64,000 bases of DNA from Thalassobaculum sp965228445 (GTDB lineage: Bacteria > Pseudomonadota > Alphaproteobacteria > Thalassobaculales > Thalassobaculaceae): positions 3,968,001 to 4,032,000 of the forward strand of contig OZ245813.1 in the NCBI GenBank assembly GCA_965228445.1, read 5' to 3'. Numbering within the stretch: the first letter of the stretch is position 1; each line of letters opens with the position of its first letter. Made by a program: the position numbers and the translations under genes. Positions 18,326-26,194 of this stretch are shown here, in pieces. A model generated the notes under the pieces. It was given only the letters and a program-made list of their open reading frames with translations. It did no database searches and was not told the origin of the DNA.

Positions 18326-19324
18326 GTGAGCGAAACGCCCACCGTTCTGCTGACCGGCAAGAACTCGATCCGTCGCGCCGATTTCCTGGCGGAGCATACC
18401 GAAACCGACCTGCGCTTCGTGTGCTGCGACATGTCGGAGGAGCCGGAGCGGCTGCAGGATCTGCTGCCGGATGCGGACATCATCGTCGGCGGTGGCGGCG
18501 GCCTGAAGTTCCCGTCGAAGACGCGGCTGAAGCTCTATCAGATCCCGTTCACCGGATACGACTGGATCACCCCGCCCGAGCTGCCCAAGGGCGTGGTGTT
18601 CTGCAACACCCACGAGCACGAGACCACCATCGCCGAGCACATCCTGGCCGGCATGCTGGAGTTCCAGACCGGGCTGATGCGGGACACCCATCCGATGATG
18701 GTGGCGAAGTCCTATAACGGGCGCTCGATCTCCGCCGGCCCGATGCACCGGGAGATGCGGGGCTGCACCGTCGGCATCGTCGGCTACGGCCATATCGGCC
18801 GGGAGGTCGCCCGGCGCTGCAAGGCCTTCGACATGACGGTGCTGGCGGTCAGCCGCACCGTGCGCGACGAGGGCGACCTGGTCGATGACTACTGGACGGT
18901 TTCGGACGGGCTGGAGCGGCTCTGCGCGCAGAGCGATTTCATCATCGTCTGCGCGCCGCTCGATGACACCACCCGCGGCATGATCGGGGCGCCGCAGTTC
19001 AAGGCGATGAAGCCGGACGCGGTGATCTGCAACGTCGCCCGCGGCGAGGTGATCGACGAGGCGGCCCTATACGAGGCGCTGTCCTCCAAGCGTATCCGCG
19101 GCGGGATCATCGACGTCTGGTACGTCTACCCGTCCAAGGAGGATCCGAATCCATGGCCCTCGAAGTTTCCGTTCCAGAAGCTGGACAACGTGATCCTGTC
19201 GCCGCACAACTCGGCCTGGACCGAGCCGATGACCACCCGGCGCTGGCTGTTCGTGGCCAAGCAGCTCGACCGTTTCGTGAAGGGCGAGCCGTTGGAGAAC
19301 ATCTGCTTCGAGGGGGAGGGGTAA
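18326..19324 (+). CDS. D-isomer-specific 2-hydroxyacid dehydrogenase
   Basis: This 332-residue NAD(P)-dependent dehydrogenase has the Rossmann motif GYGHIG near residue 155, the substrate arginine in NVARGEV and the catalytic histidine in SPHNSAWT near the C-terminus. The N-terminal substrate domain has a VGGGGGLKFPSKTRLKLYQ loop. GTG 18326 is chosen because GAGG lies seven bases upstream; the longer frame to 18155 has no ribosome site. It is divergent from the GGT-like gene with about 276 bases between them. The particular 2-oxoacid or 2-hydroxyacid substrate cannot be read from sequence. Confidence 0.9.
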   Translation: MSETPTVLLTGKNSIRRADFLAEHTETDLRFVCCDMSEEPERLQDLLPDADIIVGGGGGLKFPSKTRLKLYQIPFTGYDWITPPELPKGVVFCNTHEHETTIAEHILAGMLEFQTGLMRDTHPMMVAKSYNGRSISAGPMHREMRGCTVGIVGYGHIGREVARRCKAFDMTVLAVSRTVRDEGDLVDDYWTVSDGLERLCAQSDFIIVCAPLDDTTRGMIGAPQFKAMKPDAVICNVARGEVIDEAALYEALSSKRIRGGIIDVWYVYPSKEDPNPWPSKFPFQKLDNVILSPHNSAWTEPMTTRRWLFVAKQLDRFVKGEPLENICFEGEG

Positions 19325-19358
19325 GGGCCGTTGGGCACGGTTGCAGGTTTTCGTGGCT

Positions 19359-19436
19359 TGATCCTGATGTGCATCAGGATGACGGTCGGGTTGGTGACGC
19401 CGATATGTGTCCGGTCGTCCTGACGTCAGTCAGGAT
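19359..19436. repeat. Palindromic intergenic element, family A, copy 2
   Basis: Imperfect inverted arms at about 19359-19388 (GATCCTGATGTGCATCAGGA core) and 19410-19436 (TCCTGACGTCAGTCAGGATC core), each also self-complementary, match the family A element at 14195-14270. The element lies between convergent genes (dehydrogenase and TauE-like) and could be a bidirectional transcription stop. Confidence 0.8.
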
Positions 19437-19461
19437 CGACGCACGGACGCTGCCGCCAGCG

Positions 19462-20223
19462 CTACCCCCACACCGCCTTGCGGATCAGGTTGGCGCCCAT
19501 CAGGGCCATGGCGATGAACACCGCCTGGCGGAACCGGGCCTGGGGGAGATGGCCGCGGATGCGGGTGCCGATGGCCATCGCCGCCAGAGCCGCCACCAGG
19601 GCCACCGCCGAGAGCGGCAGGGTTTCCATGGTGATGCCGCCATTCGCCCAGATCGCCGCCACCCAGACCAGGCCGGTCAGGAAGAAGGACAGGCCGATCC
19701 CCTGCACATACTCGTCGCGGGTCAGGTTCAGGCTGGCGAGATAGACCGCGATCACGATGCCCTGGCTGCCGGTCATGCCGCCGACGATTCCCGAGATCAG
19801 CCCGACCGGAATCGACAGGGCAAGCTCCCGACGCTGCGGGATCACCGGCATGCCGCCCAGCACCTGCATCCCGGCATTGGCGATCAGCAGACAGCCGAGC
19901 GCGATCTGCATCCACTTGGGATCGACCGAGAACAGGATCTCGGTGCCGATCCATAGGCCGGCCGCCGCTGCCGCGTTCAGGAGGCCGAACCGCTTCGCCA
20001 GGGTGCCGACCGCGCCGACCTGGATGATCTGCCACAGGTTGGAGATCAGCAGCGGGATGATCAGGATGCCGATGGCGGTGCGCAGGCTGACCACATTGGC
20101 CAGGATCGCCATCGCGATGGTCGGCAGGCCGAGGCCGACGATGCCCTTTACCCCGCCTCCCACGGCAAAGGCGAAGGCGACGAGCAGCGCGAGCGACAGC
20201 TCGGGAAGCGGGAGATCGGGCAT
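19462..20223 (-). CDS. TauE/SafE (sulfite exporter-like) membrane protein
   Basis: This 253-residue membrane protein has about eight helices in the two-fold repeated TauE/SafE architecture. The hallmark glycine-rich motifs GGGVKGIVGLGLPTIAMAIL (near residue 22) and GLISGIVGGMTGSQGIVIAVYL (second half) are present. Family members export sulfite, sulfoacetate or other small organic anions; the substrate here is unknown. It is 37 bases downstream of the sugar methylase gene on the same strand, so it may be read through from the pseudaminate genes. Confidence 0.88.
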   Translation of the reverse strand: MPDLPLPELSLALLVAFAFAVGGGVKGIVGLGLPTIAMAILANVVSLRTAIGILIIPLLISNLWQIIQVGAVGTLAKRFGLLNAAAAAGLWIGTEILFSVDPKWMQIALGCLLIANAGMQVLGGMPVIPQRRELALSIPVGLISGIVGGMTGSQGIVIAVYLASLNLTRDEYVQGIGLSFFLTGLVWVAAIWANGGITMETLPLSAVALVAALAAMAIGTRIRGHLPQARFRQAVFIAMALMGANLIRKAVWG

Positions 20224-20260
20224 GATGTGTCCGGCGCAGGGAGAACAGGCGTGGTGGGGC

Positions 20261-20902
20261 TCAGGCGCCGGCCTTTTTGCTGGTTTTTTCCATCAGGAAC
20301 CAGGTGACGTCGTCGGCCGGGAAGGCCGGGTCGCGATGGTACTGGAAACCGTAGTCCACCAGCCGCAGGTCGGGGAAGCGGTCCATCATCTCGCCGGCGA
20401 AATCGCGCTTGAACAGCCGGTCCTGATGGCCCCGGTACGGGATCGCCGTCGGGCTGGGGTTGTAATACTCCGACAGCAGGATCAGCCGCGAGGAGGCGGC
20501 GTACAGGTTGTCGTAGACCGTCGGCAGGGCGTCGGGGTTGATGTGGATCAGCACGCCGGAGCAGAAGGCGAGTTCGCGCACCGCGACCGGGTGCTTCTCC
20601 AGGATCGAGCCGTGATGCACCGACACGTCCGACAGGGTGCGCAGGACCTCAACCGCCTTGGCGTTGATCTCGATGGCCGACAGGGCGATCTGCGGCAGCA
20701 GGTGGCGCAGGGCGACCAGGTTGATGCCGACATTCGGCCCGAACTCCACCGCCGAGGCGACGCCGCCGGCCCGCTTCAGGGCGTTGGAGAACAAGTGGGT
20801 GCGCGAGGCCAGCAGGGCGGCCCCCTGGTTGCGGTCGACATAATCGTCGCCGAACGCGCCGCTCCAGAACGCCTCCTGTTCCGTGCGCCAGCTCGTCGTC
20901 AT
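20261..20902 (-). CDS. Pseudaminic-acid-biosynthesis-associated methylase
   Basis: This 213-residue class I SAM-dependent methyltransferase resembles the family found in pseudaminate/flagellin-glycan clusters. It begins TSWRTEQEAFWSGAFGDDYVDRN, a characteristic family N-terminus; the SAM loop is EFGPNVGINL near residue 55, and an acidic ribose-binding residue is in SAIEINAKAVE. The C-terminal half contains FYNPSPTAIPYRGHQDRLFKRDF-like sequence. The ATG at 20902 overlaps the stop of the SpsF-like gene by four bases, so it is translationally coupled. It may O- or N-methylate the nonulosonate or its precursor; the exact target is unknown. Confidence 0.85.
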   Translation of the reverse strand: MTTSWRTEQEAFWSGAFGDDYVDRNQGAALLASRTHLFSNALKRAGGVASAVEFGPNVGINLVALRHLLPQIALSAIEINAKAVEVLRTLSDVSVHHGSILEKHPVAVRELAFCSGVLIHINPDALPTVYDNLYAASSRLILLSEYYNPSPTAIPYRGHQDRLFKRDFAGEMMDRFPDLRLVDYGFQYHRDPAFPADDVTWFLMEKTSKKAGA

Positions 20903-21663
20903 GCCGTTCCTCCCGCGATCCTGTCTTCGTAGCGTCGCTGTTTCTGGCCGACGCCAGCGTTCAGTGTGCGCCATTCCGGGTGCGCGTCCAGCAGGGCAAT
21001 GACGTCGCGCCAGCCGAAGCCGGGATTGTCCGGCACCAGCGCCTCGATGATCCGCACCAGCAGTTCGTAGTCGGAGCGTTCGTCCAGGGTCCAGCGGTTG
21101 GCGCCCAGATTCACCGGCGACACATGGCTGGCGATGCGGAACCGCTCCGGCTGGCGGTAGAGGAAGGGCATCACGTGCTCGCGGTCGTAGGTGTCGGTCG
21201 CCTCCGCATTGGCGGTGCGCAGGGCGGCCATGGCGGCGACCTCCACGTCGAGGCCGATCGGCCAGGTGCGCGGGAAGCTGTTGGTGGCGTAGTCCACCGC
21301 CGGGTCGCTGTCGCGGAACAGGCCCACCACGGCGTCGATCAGCGCGGGATCGGTGAGCGGGCAGTCGCCGGTCAGGCGCACGGCGATCTCCGCCCCCACG
21401 CTTTCCGCGGCCTGCACGAACCGGTCGAGCACATCCGGCTCGGAGCCGCGGAACACCGCCACCCCCTCGGCCTCGGCCAGGGCGGCGACCGGGTCGTCGT
21501 CGGCATTGGTGGTGGTGGCGATGCAGACCGTGTCCACGCGTGTGGCGCGGCGCACCCGGTCGATCTGATGGGCGAGCATCGGCCGGACGGCCGCGGGCAT
21601 CAGCACCTTGCCCGGCAGGCGGGTCGAGGTCATGCGGGCCTGGATCACGGCGGCTACGGTCAC
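20899..21663 (-). CDS. SpsF-family cytidylyltransferase (PseF/FlmC role)
   Basis: This is a 254-residue nucleotidyltransferase. The N-terminal VIQARMTSTRLPGKVL and the later RLTGDCPLTDPALID motifs mark the SpsF branch of the CMP-sugar transferases. In pseudaminate clusters this kind of protein is proposed to activate the sugar with CTP before transfer. It is on the minus strand and coupled to the methylase downstream. The more usual PseF of epsilonproteobacteria begins with IIPARGGSK, so this branch is different and the assignment to CMP-pseudaminate synthesis rests on context. Confidence 0.83.
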   Translation of the reverse strand: MTVAAVIQARMTSTRLPGKVLMPAAVRPMLAHQIDRVRRATRVDTVCIATTTNADDDPVAALAEAEGVAVFRGSEPDVLDRFVQAAESVGAEIAVRLTGDCPLTDPALIDAVVGLFRDSDPAVDYATNSFPRTWPIGLDVEVAAMAALRTANAEATDTYDREHVMPFLYRQPERFRIASHVSPVNLGANRWTLDERSDYELLVRIIEALVPDNPGFGWRDVIALLDAHPEWRTLNAGVGQKQRRYEDRIAGGTA

Positions 21664-21737
21664 GGGTCTCTCCTTGTGGTCGGCAACGGTAGCATGCGGG
21701 CGTCGCCCCGGCGCGGCATAGCGGTTAGGCTGGTGTC

Positions 21738-22202
21738 ATGAATGACCGAACCCCCGTTACCCTGCGCCCCATCGTGTCCGACGACTCAGAGGATCTGCTG
21801 GCCTGGCGCAACGATCCGCTGACGCGGACCAATTCCCGCAGCACCGACCCCGTCACTCAGGAGGAGCATGCGGCCTGGCTGTCGCGGGTGCTGGCCGATC
21901 CGAATCGGCGTGTCTGGATCGGCCTGGAGGGCGAGACCACGGTCGGCACCGCCTCCGCCGTGCGGCACGAGGATGGGTCGGTGGAGATGTCGGTCACCGT
22001 GGCCCCGGACGCCCGCGGCAGGCACCTGGCCGCCGTGCTGGTGACGGGCGCGGTGGAGGAGGCGAAGTCGCTGTGGCCGGGCGCGCGTCTGCGCGCCGAG
22101 ATCAAACCGGACAATGCGGCCAGCCGGAAGGCATTCGAGGCCTGCGGCTTCGAGCAGGTAGCCGACCGCGAGGATCTGCTCGACTACGAGCTGCCGGGCT
22201 GA
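21738..22202 (+). CDS. pseH: GNAT N-acetyltransferase, PseH/FlmH-like
   Basis: This 154-residue GNAT enzyme probably acetylates the 4-amino group of UDP-4-amino-4,6-dideoxy-AltNAc in the pseudaminate pathway. It opens with TLRPIVSDDSEDLLAWRNDP, a typical PseH-like start, has the acceptor loop around TVAPDARGRHLAAVLV (acetyl-CoA pyrophosphate loop, R-G-R-H-L-A) and closes with the NAASRKAFEACGFEQV helix-strand. It runs toward pseG and its last 19 bases overlap the pseG 3' end. The assignment is from similarity plus pathway context. Confidence 0.82.
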   Translation: MNDRTPVTLRPIVSDDSEDLLAWRNDPLTRTNSRSTDPVTQEEHAAWLSRVLADPNRRVWIGLEGETTVGTASAVRHEDGSVEMSVTVAPDARGRHLAAVLVTGAVEEAKSLWPGARLRAEIKPDNAASRKAFEACGFEQVADREDLLDYELPG

Positions 22203-23290
22203 CGCCCCAGCAGGCCGGCGAGGGTCGCCGCGACCCGGTCCGCGCCCAGCCCGTCCACCAGCCGTCGCGCCCGTTGGGCGATCGCCTGGCGCTGGTCGCC
22301 GTCCTGGGCGAGGGCGATGACGGTCCTGGTCAGGGTGTCCGGATCCAGCCGATCCAGCGGTCCCATGTCGAAGGCGGCCCCCTTGCGGGCCAGGGCGGCG
22401 GCGGGACCGACCTCGCTCTCGTTCTGGGCGCCGATGACCATCGGCACGCCGAGCGCGGCCATCTCCAGCACGGTCGAGCCGGCGGCCGACACCGCGAGGT
22501 CGACGGAGCCCAGCAGCCCGGCCATGTCGCGCACGTCGTGCCGCACCTCGATCCGGACCGGCAGCAGCGCGGCGCGGCGCTCCAGCTCGGGCAGGGCTGG
22601 GTTGGCGGCACCGACCACCAGGATCACCTCGGGCTCGCCCGCCAGGGTTTCCGCCGCCTGCGCCACCGCGTCGAGGACCAGCGCGCTGTAGCCCTTCGGA
22701 TCGGCGCCGCCCATCAGGATCAGCAGACGGTGTGCGATCTCCGGCACCGGGCGGGCCTCGGCACCGTCGGTGCGGAACTCCCGCCGCAGCAGCCCCCAGC
22801 TCGGCCCCAGGCAGAGCCGGGCACCGGTCTTGCCGGCGTAGAGGGCGGGCGCGGCGTGCAGGTTCTGGTTCACCACCAGCGCGCCGGGATAGGCCGCCCG
22901 GTGGCCCATATCGTCGATCATCGCCAGCGGCAGTCCGGTCGCGGCGAGGGCGGCGAGGTCGCTGTCCGGGATGTCCAGCCCATCCACCACCACGGCGGCC
23001 GCGTCATCCACCAGGTCCTCCGGCGGCCAGCGGTCATGCAGCGCCACCTCCGCGCCCTCGTCGTGATAGCGTTCGGAAATCGCCGGTGGGATGGCGGTGC
23101 AGGCCAGCCGTACGGTGCCGCCGAAGCCGATCCAGCTCTGGGCCAGGGCCAGACAGCGCATCACATGCCCCATGCCGATCCGGCTGTCGGCATCGGCGCG
23201 GATCACCAGTCGCTCGCCCTTCAGGGAGGCGGAGGTCGGTGCTGCTTCATTTGCGGCGGCGGGAAGAGTATCGTCTGGCGGCCGAATCAC
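22184..23290 (-). CDS. pseG: UDP-2,4-diacetamido-2,4,6-trideoxy-beta-L-altropyranose hydrolase
   Basis: PseG removes UDP from the acetylated altrose nucleotide, giving the free sugar condensed by PseI. The product has up to 368 residues and a GT-B/MurG-like fold: VIRADADSRIGMGHVMRCLALA near the N-terminus, LLILMGGADPKG near the middle (donor nucleotide loop) and DLAVSAAGSTVLEMAALGVPMV in the C-terminal domain. The called start is GTG 23290, but the first 28 residues are absent from typical PseG. GTG 23206, with AAGGGCGAG just upstream, is a plausible alternative and would leave room for the divergent promoters. Confidence 0.9.
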   Translation of the reverse strand: MIRPPDDTLPAAANEAAPTSASLKGERLVIRADADSRIGMGHVMRCLALAQSWIGFGGTVRLACTAIPPAISERYHDEGAEVALHDRWPPEDLVDDAAAVVVDGLDIPDSDLAALAATGLPLAMIDDMGHRAAYPGALVVNQNLHAAPALYAGKTGARLCLGPSWGLLRREFRTDGAEARPVPEIAHRLLILMGGADPKGYSALVLDAVAQAAETLAGEPEVILVVGAANPALPELERRAALLPVRIEVRHDVRDMAGLLGSVDLAVSAAGSTVLEMAALGVPMVIGAQNESEVGPAAALARKGAAFDMGPLDRLDPDTLTRTVIALAQDGDQRQAIAQRARRLVDGLGADRVAATLAGLLGRQPGSS

Positions 23291-23319
23291 TGGAACTGCC
23301 CGGTCGGAGGACGTGTTGG

Positions 23320-24384
23320 GTGCAAGGCGAGTTTAGCATAGCCGGACGGCCCGTCGGTCCCGACCACCCGCCCTATATCGTTGCGGAGATGTCGGGGAAC
23401 CACAACGGCGACATCAACCGCGCCTTCCGCATTCTGGAGGCGGCCAAGGCGGCCGGTGCCGATGCGGTGAAGCTGCAGACCTACACCGCCGACACCATCA
23501 CCATCGACCATGACGGGCCCGAGTTTCAGATCCATGGCGGGCTCTGGGACGGCCGGCGGCTGCACGAGCTGTACCGGGAGGCGCATACCCCCTGGGAGTG
23601 GCACGCCCCGATCTTCGACAAGGCGCGGGAACTCGGGATCACCGTGTTCTCCACCCCGTTCGACCCGACTGCCATCGACCTGCTGGAGAGCCTGGGCGCG
23701 CCGGCCTACAAGGTCGCGTCCCAGGAACTGGTGGACCTGCCGCTGATCCGGCGGGTGGGGGCGACCGGCAAGCCGATGATCATGTCCACCGGCATGGGCA
23801 GCCTGGAGGAGATCCGCGAGGCGGTGGATGCCGCGCGCGGCGCCGGGGCGGAGCAGATCGTCGTCCTGCACTGCGTCAGCGCCTATCCGGCCCCGGCTGA
23901 GGAGACCAATCTGCGCACCATCGCCGACCTGGCCGACAAGCTCGGCGTGGTCACCGGTCTGTCCGACCACACCATGGACACCACCGTCGCCACCCTCTCG
24001 GTCGCCATGGGTGCCTGCCTGATCGAGAAGCACGTGACCCTGGCACGGGCCGATGGCGGGGTGGACAGCGCCTTCTCCCTGGAGCCGGACGAACTGGCCC
24101 GGCTGGTGCGCGACACCCGCATGGCCCACGCCGCGCTGGGTGCGCCCGCCTACCGGCCGACCAGATCGGAGGAGGCCGGGCTGAAGTTCCGCCGCTCGCT
24201 CTACGTCGTCGCCGACGTGACGGCCGGCGAAGAGCTGACGGCCGCGAACATCCGTTCGATCCGTCCCAGTCTCGGCCTCGCGCCGAAGCACTACGAGACC
24301 GTGCTCGGCCGCAGGGCGGTGCGGGATCTGAAACGGGGCGAGCCGCTCGCCGCCGACATGATCGCCGGTGGCATCGACGCCTGA
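23320..24384 (+). CDS. pseI: Pseudaminic acid synthase
   Basis: PseI (NeuB family) condenses phosphoenolpyruvate with 2,4-diacetamido-2,4,6-trideoxy-L-altrose to give pseudaminic acid. It has 354 residues. A TIM-barrel NeuB domain has YIVAEMSGNHNGDINRA, AVKLQTYTADTITI, STPFDPTAIDLLE, KVASQELVDLPLI and a metal/substrate His in GLSDHTMD. A C-terminal SAF (antifreeze-like) domain runs from about residue 285. The start is GTG 23320, with GGAGG nine bases upstream. It is followed one base later by the TPR-glycosyltransferase gene, so synthesis and transfer are co-expressed. Confidence 0.93.
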   Translation: MQGEFSIAGRPVGPDHPPYIVAEMSGNHNGDINRAFRILEAAKAAGADAVKLQTYTADTITIDHDGPEFQIHGGLWDGRRLHELYREAHTPWEWHAPIFDKARELGITVFSTPFDPTAIDLLESLGAPAYKVASQELVDLPLIRRVGATGKPMIMSTGMGSLEEIREAVDAARGAGAEQIVVLHCVSAYPAPAEETNLRTIADLADKLGVVTGLSDHTMDTTVATLSVAMGACLIEKHVTLARADGGVDSAFSLEPDELARLVRDTRMAHAALGAPAYRPTRSEEAGLKFRRSLYVVADVTAGEELTAANIRSIRPSLGLAPKHYETVLGRRAVRDLKRGEPLAADMIAGGIDA

Positions 24385-24385
24385 C

Positions 24386-26194
24386 ATGCAGACACCGCAA
24401 CAGATCCTGGAGCGCGCCACCGACCTCCATCTGGCCGGATATGCGGAGCAGGCGATCCCGCTCTACGCCCACCTGCTCAAGGCCAATCCGGAGCATCCGG
24501 ACCTGCTGTACCGGTTCGGCATGGCCCTGCACCAGAGCGGACGGGCCGAGGCGGCGGCGCAGGCCCTGACACGGGCAGTGGATCGGCGTCCCGGGGAGGC
24601 GTCCTACCGGCACGCGTTGGGGGTGGTGCTGCACGGGCTGGGGCGCCACGAGGAGGCGGTCGCGGCCTACGAAGCGGCCCTGGCGCGCAACCCGCTGCTC
24701 TCGGATACCCTGGCCAGTCTGGGGGGCATCCTGGCCACCGGTCCCCGACGGGCCGAGGGCGTGGCGATGCTGCGTCGCGCGGCCGTCCTGGCCCCGGCCA
24801 GCGACGAGGCCTGGACCCGGTACGGCAACCACCTGCAGGCGGTGTCCAACCTGAAGGCCTGCGAGGTCGCCCGACGCCGGGCCCTGATCGTGTCCCCCGC
24901 CAAGGCGGAGCGCTGGGTGTCGCACGCGCTGAGCCTGATGGACGTGGAGCAGGGCGAGGCCGCGATCCGCGCCTTCCGCACCGCCGCGGTGATCCTCCCG
25001 GGTCATCACGAGTGCTACAACCACCTGGCCTGGCTGCAGGTGGGCCGGCTCATGATCGAGGAGGCGCGCGCCGGGTTCGCCAAAGCCCGAAGCCTGCGGC
25101 CGGACCTGGCCTCAGCCTATGCCGGCCAGTCGGAGGCGGCCTTCACGGCGGGCGACCCGGACGAGGCGATCCGCTGGATGCGCGAGGCCCTGAGGGTGTC
25201 GCCGGGGGAACCGCACTATCGCTTCCGTCTCGGTGTCCAACTCCTCGCGATCGGCGAGATGGCGGAGGGCTGGGACGGCTACCGTTCCATACGGCGCAAG
25301 CCCAGCGCGGTGCGCCGCGATGCCTCGATCCCCCTGTGGGACGGCATTCCGAACAAGAGCACGACCCTGCTGATCGCCGCCGATCAGGGGGTTGGGGACG
25401 AGCTCTTGCATGCCTGCGCCATCGCCGACGCCGCCCGGGATGTCGGCCGGGTGGTGATCGAGTGCGACCAGCGCATCGTCGCCCTGATGCGCCGCAGCTT
25501 TCCGAATGCCTATGTCCATGCCTATCACCGGGTCGGTGACCGCAACGCACCGGAACATCTCTACGACTGGGTGCCGCGGGAGTGGCACCCGGACGCGTTC
25601 GCCGACGGGGCGCTGCTGCTGGAGCGCTACCGGGGAACCGTCGCGCAGGCGGATGCGGCGGCCGGGCGCTGGCTAAAGGCGGATCCGTCCCGGGTGGCGG
25701 AGATGCGCGCGAAGCTTGCCGCCCTGGGCGACGGGCCGAAGATCGGCATCGCCTGGCGCAGCCGGCGGCTGACCACGTTCCGCCTGCCGCACTACCCGGG
25801 GCTGGGACCGTTCGAGGAGGTCCTGAAGGTCCCGGGCGCCCGCTTCGTCTCGCTGCAATACGGAACCGGCTGGCGCGAGGAGGTGGCGAAGGCCGGGGCC
25901 GATATCGGCGTGATCGAGGGCCTGGATACCACCGACGACATCGACGGCGTCTTCGCCCTGGTGGAGGCGCTGGACCTGGTGATCTGCCCGTCCAGCACGG
26001 TCGGGTGGATCGCCGCCTCCTTGGGCAAGCCGGTCTGGCTGCTCTACAACACGCCGGTGTTCCTGGAGTACGGCACCGATCGGTGGCCCGGCTTTCCGAC
26101 CCAACGCTGTTTCCGCAAGACCCAGGTCGAACCCTGGCGGCCCCTGATGTCGGAGGTGGGCCGGGCCCTGGCCGCGTATCTCGATCAGGCCTGA
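24386..26194 (+). CDS. TPR-glycosyltransferase, FlmG-like flagellin modification protein
   Basis: This 602-residue protein has an N-terminal array of tetratricopeptide repeats (about residues 5-300: for example PEHPDLLYRFGMALHQSGRAEAAAQALTRAV and EASYRHALGVVLHGLGRHEEAVAAYEAAL) and a C-terminal GT-B-like domain. The GT-B part has LLIAADQGVGDELLHACAI near residue 330, IGIAWRSRR, and DLVICPSSTVGWIAASLGKPVWLLYN. This layout and length match Caulobacter FlmG, known to bind flagellin through its TPRs and transfer pseudaminate. ATG 24386 is one base after the pseI stop; a GTG 18 bases earlier overlaps pseI. The FlmG role is inferred. Confidence 0.82.
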   Translation: MQTPQQILERATDLHLAGYAEQAIPLYAHLLKANPEHPDLLYRFGMALHQSGRAEAAAQALTRAVDRRPGEASYRHALGVVLHGLGRHEEAVAAYEAALARNPLLSDTLASLGGILATGPRRAEGVAMLRRAAVLAPASDEAWTRYGNHLQAVSNLKACEVARRRALIVSPAKAERWVSHALSLMDVEQGEAAIRAFRTAAVILPGHHECYNHLAWLQVGRLMIEEARAGFAKARSLRPDLASAYAGQSEAAFTAGDPDEAIRWMREALRVSPGEPHYRFRLGVQLLAIGEMAEGWDGYRSIRRKPSAVRRDASIPLWDGIPNKSTTLLIAADQGVGDELLHACAIADAARDVGRVVIECDQRIVALMRRSFPNAYVHAYHRVGDRNAPEHLYDWVPREWHPDAFADGALLLERYRGTVAQADAAAGRWLKADPSRVAEMRAKLAALGDGPKIGIAWRSRRLTTFRLPHYPGLGPFEEVLKVPGARFVSLQYGTGWREEVAKAGADIGVIEGLDTTDDIDGVFALVEALDLVICPSSTVGWIAASLGKPVWLLYNTPVFLEYGTDRWPGFPTQRCFRKTQVEPWRPLMSEVGRALAAYLDQA

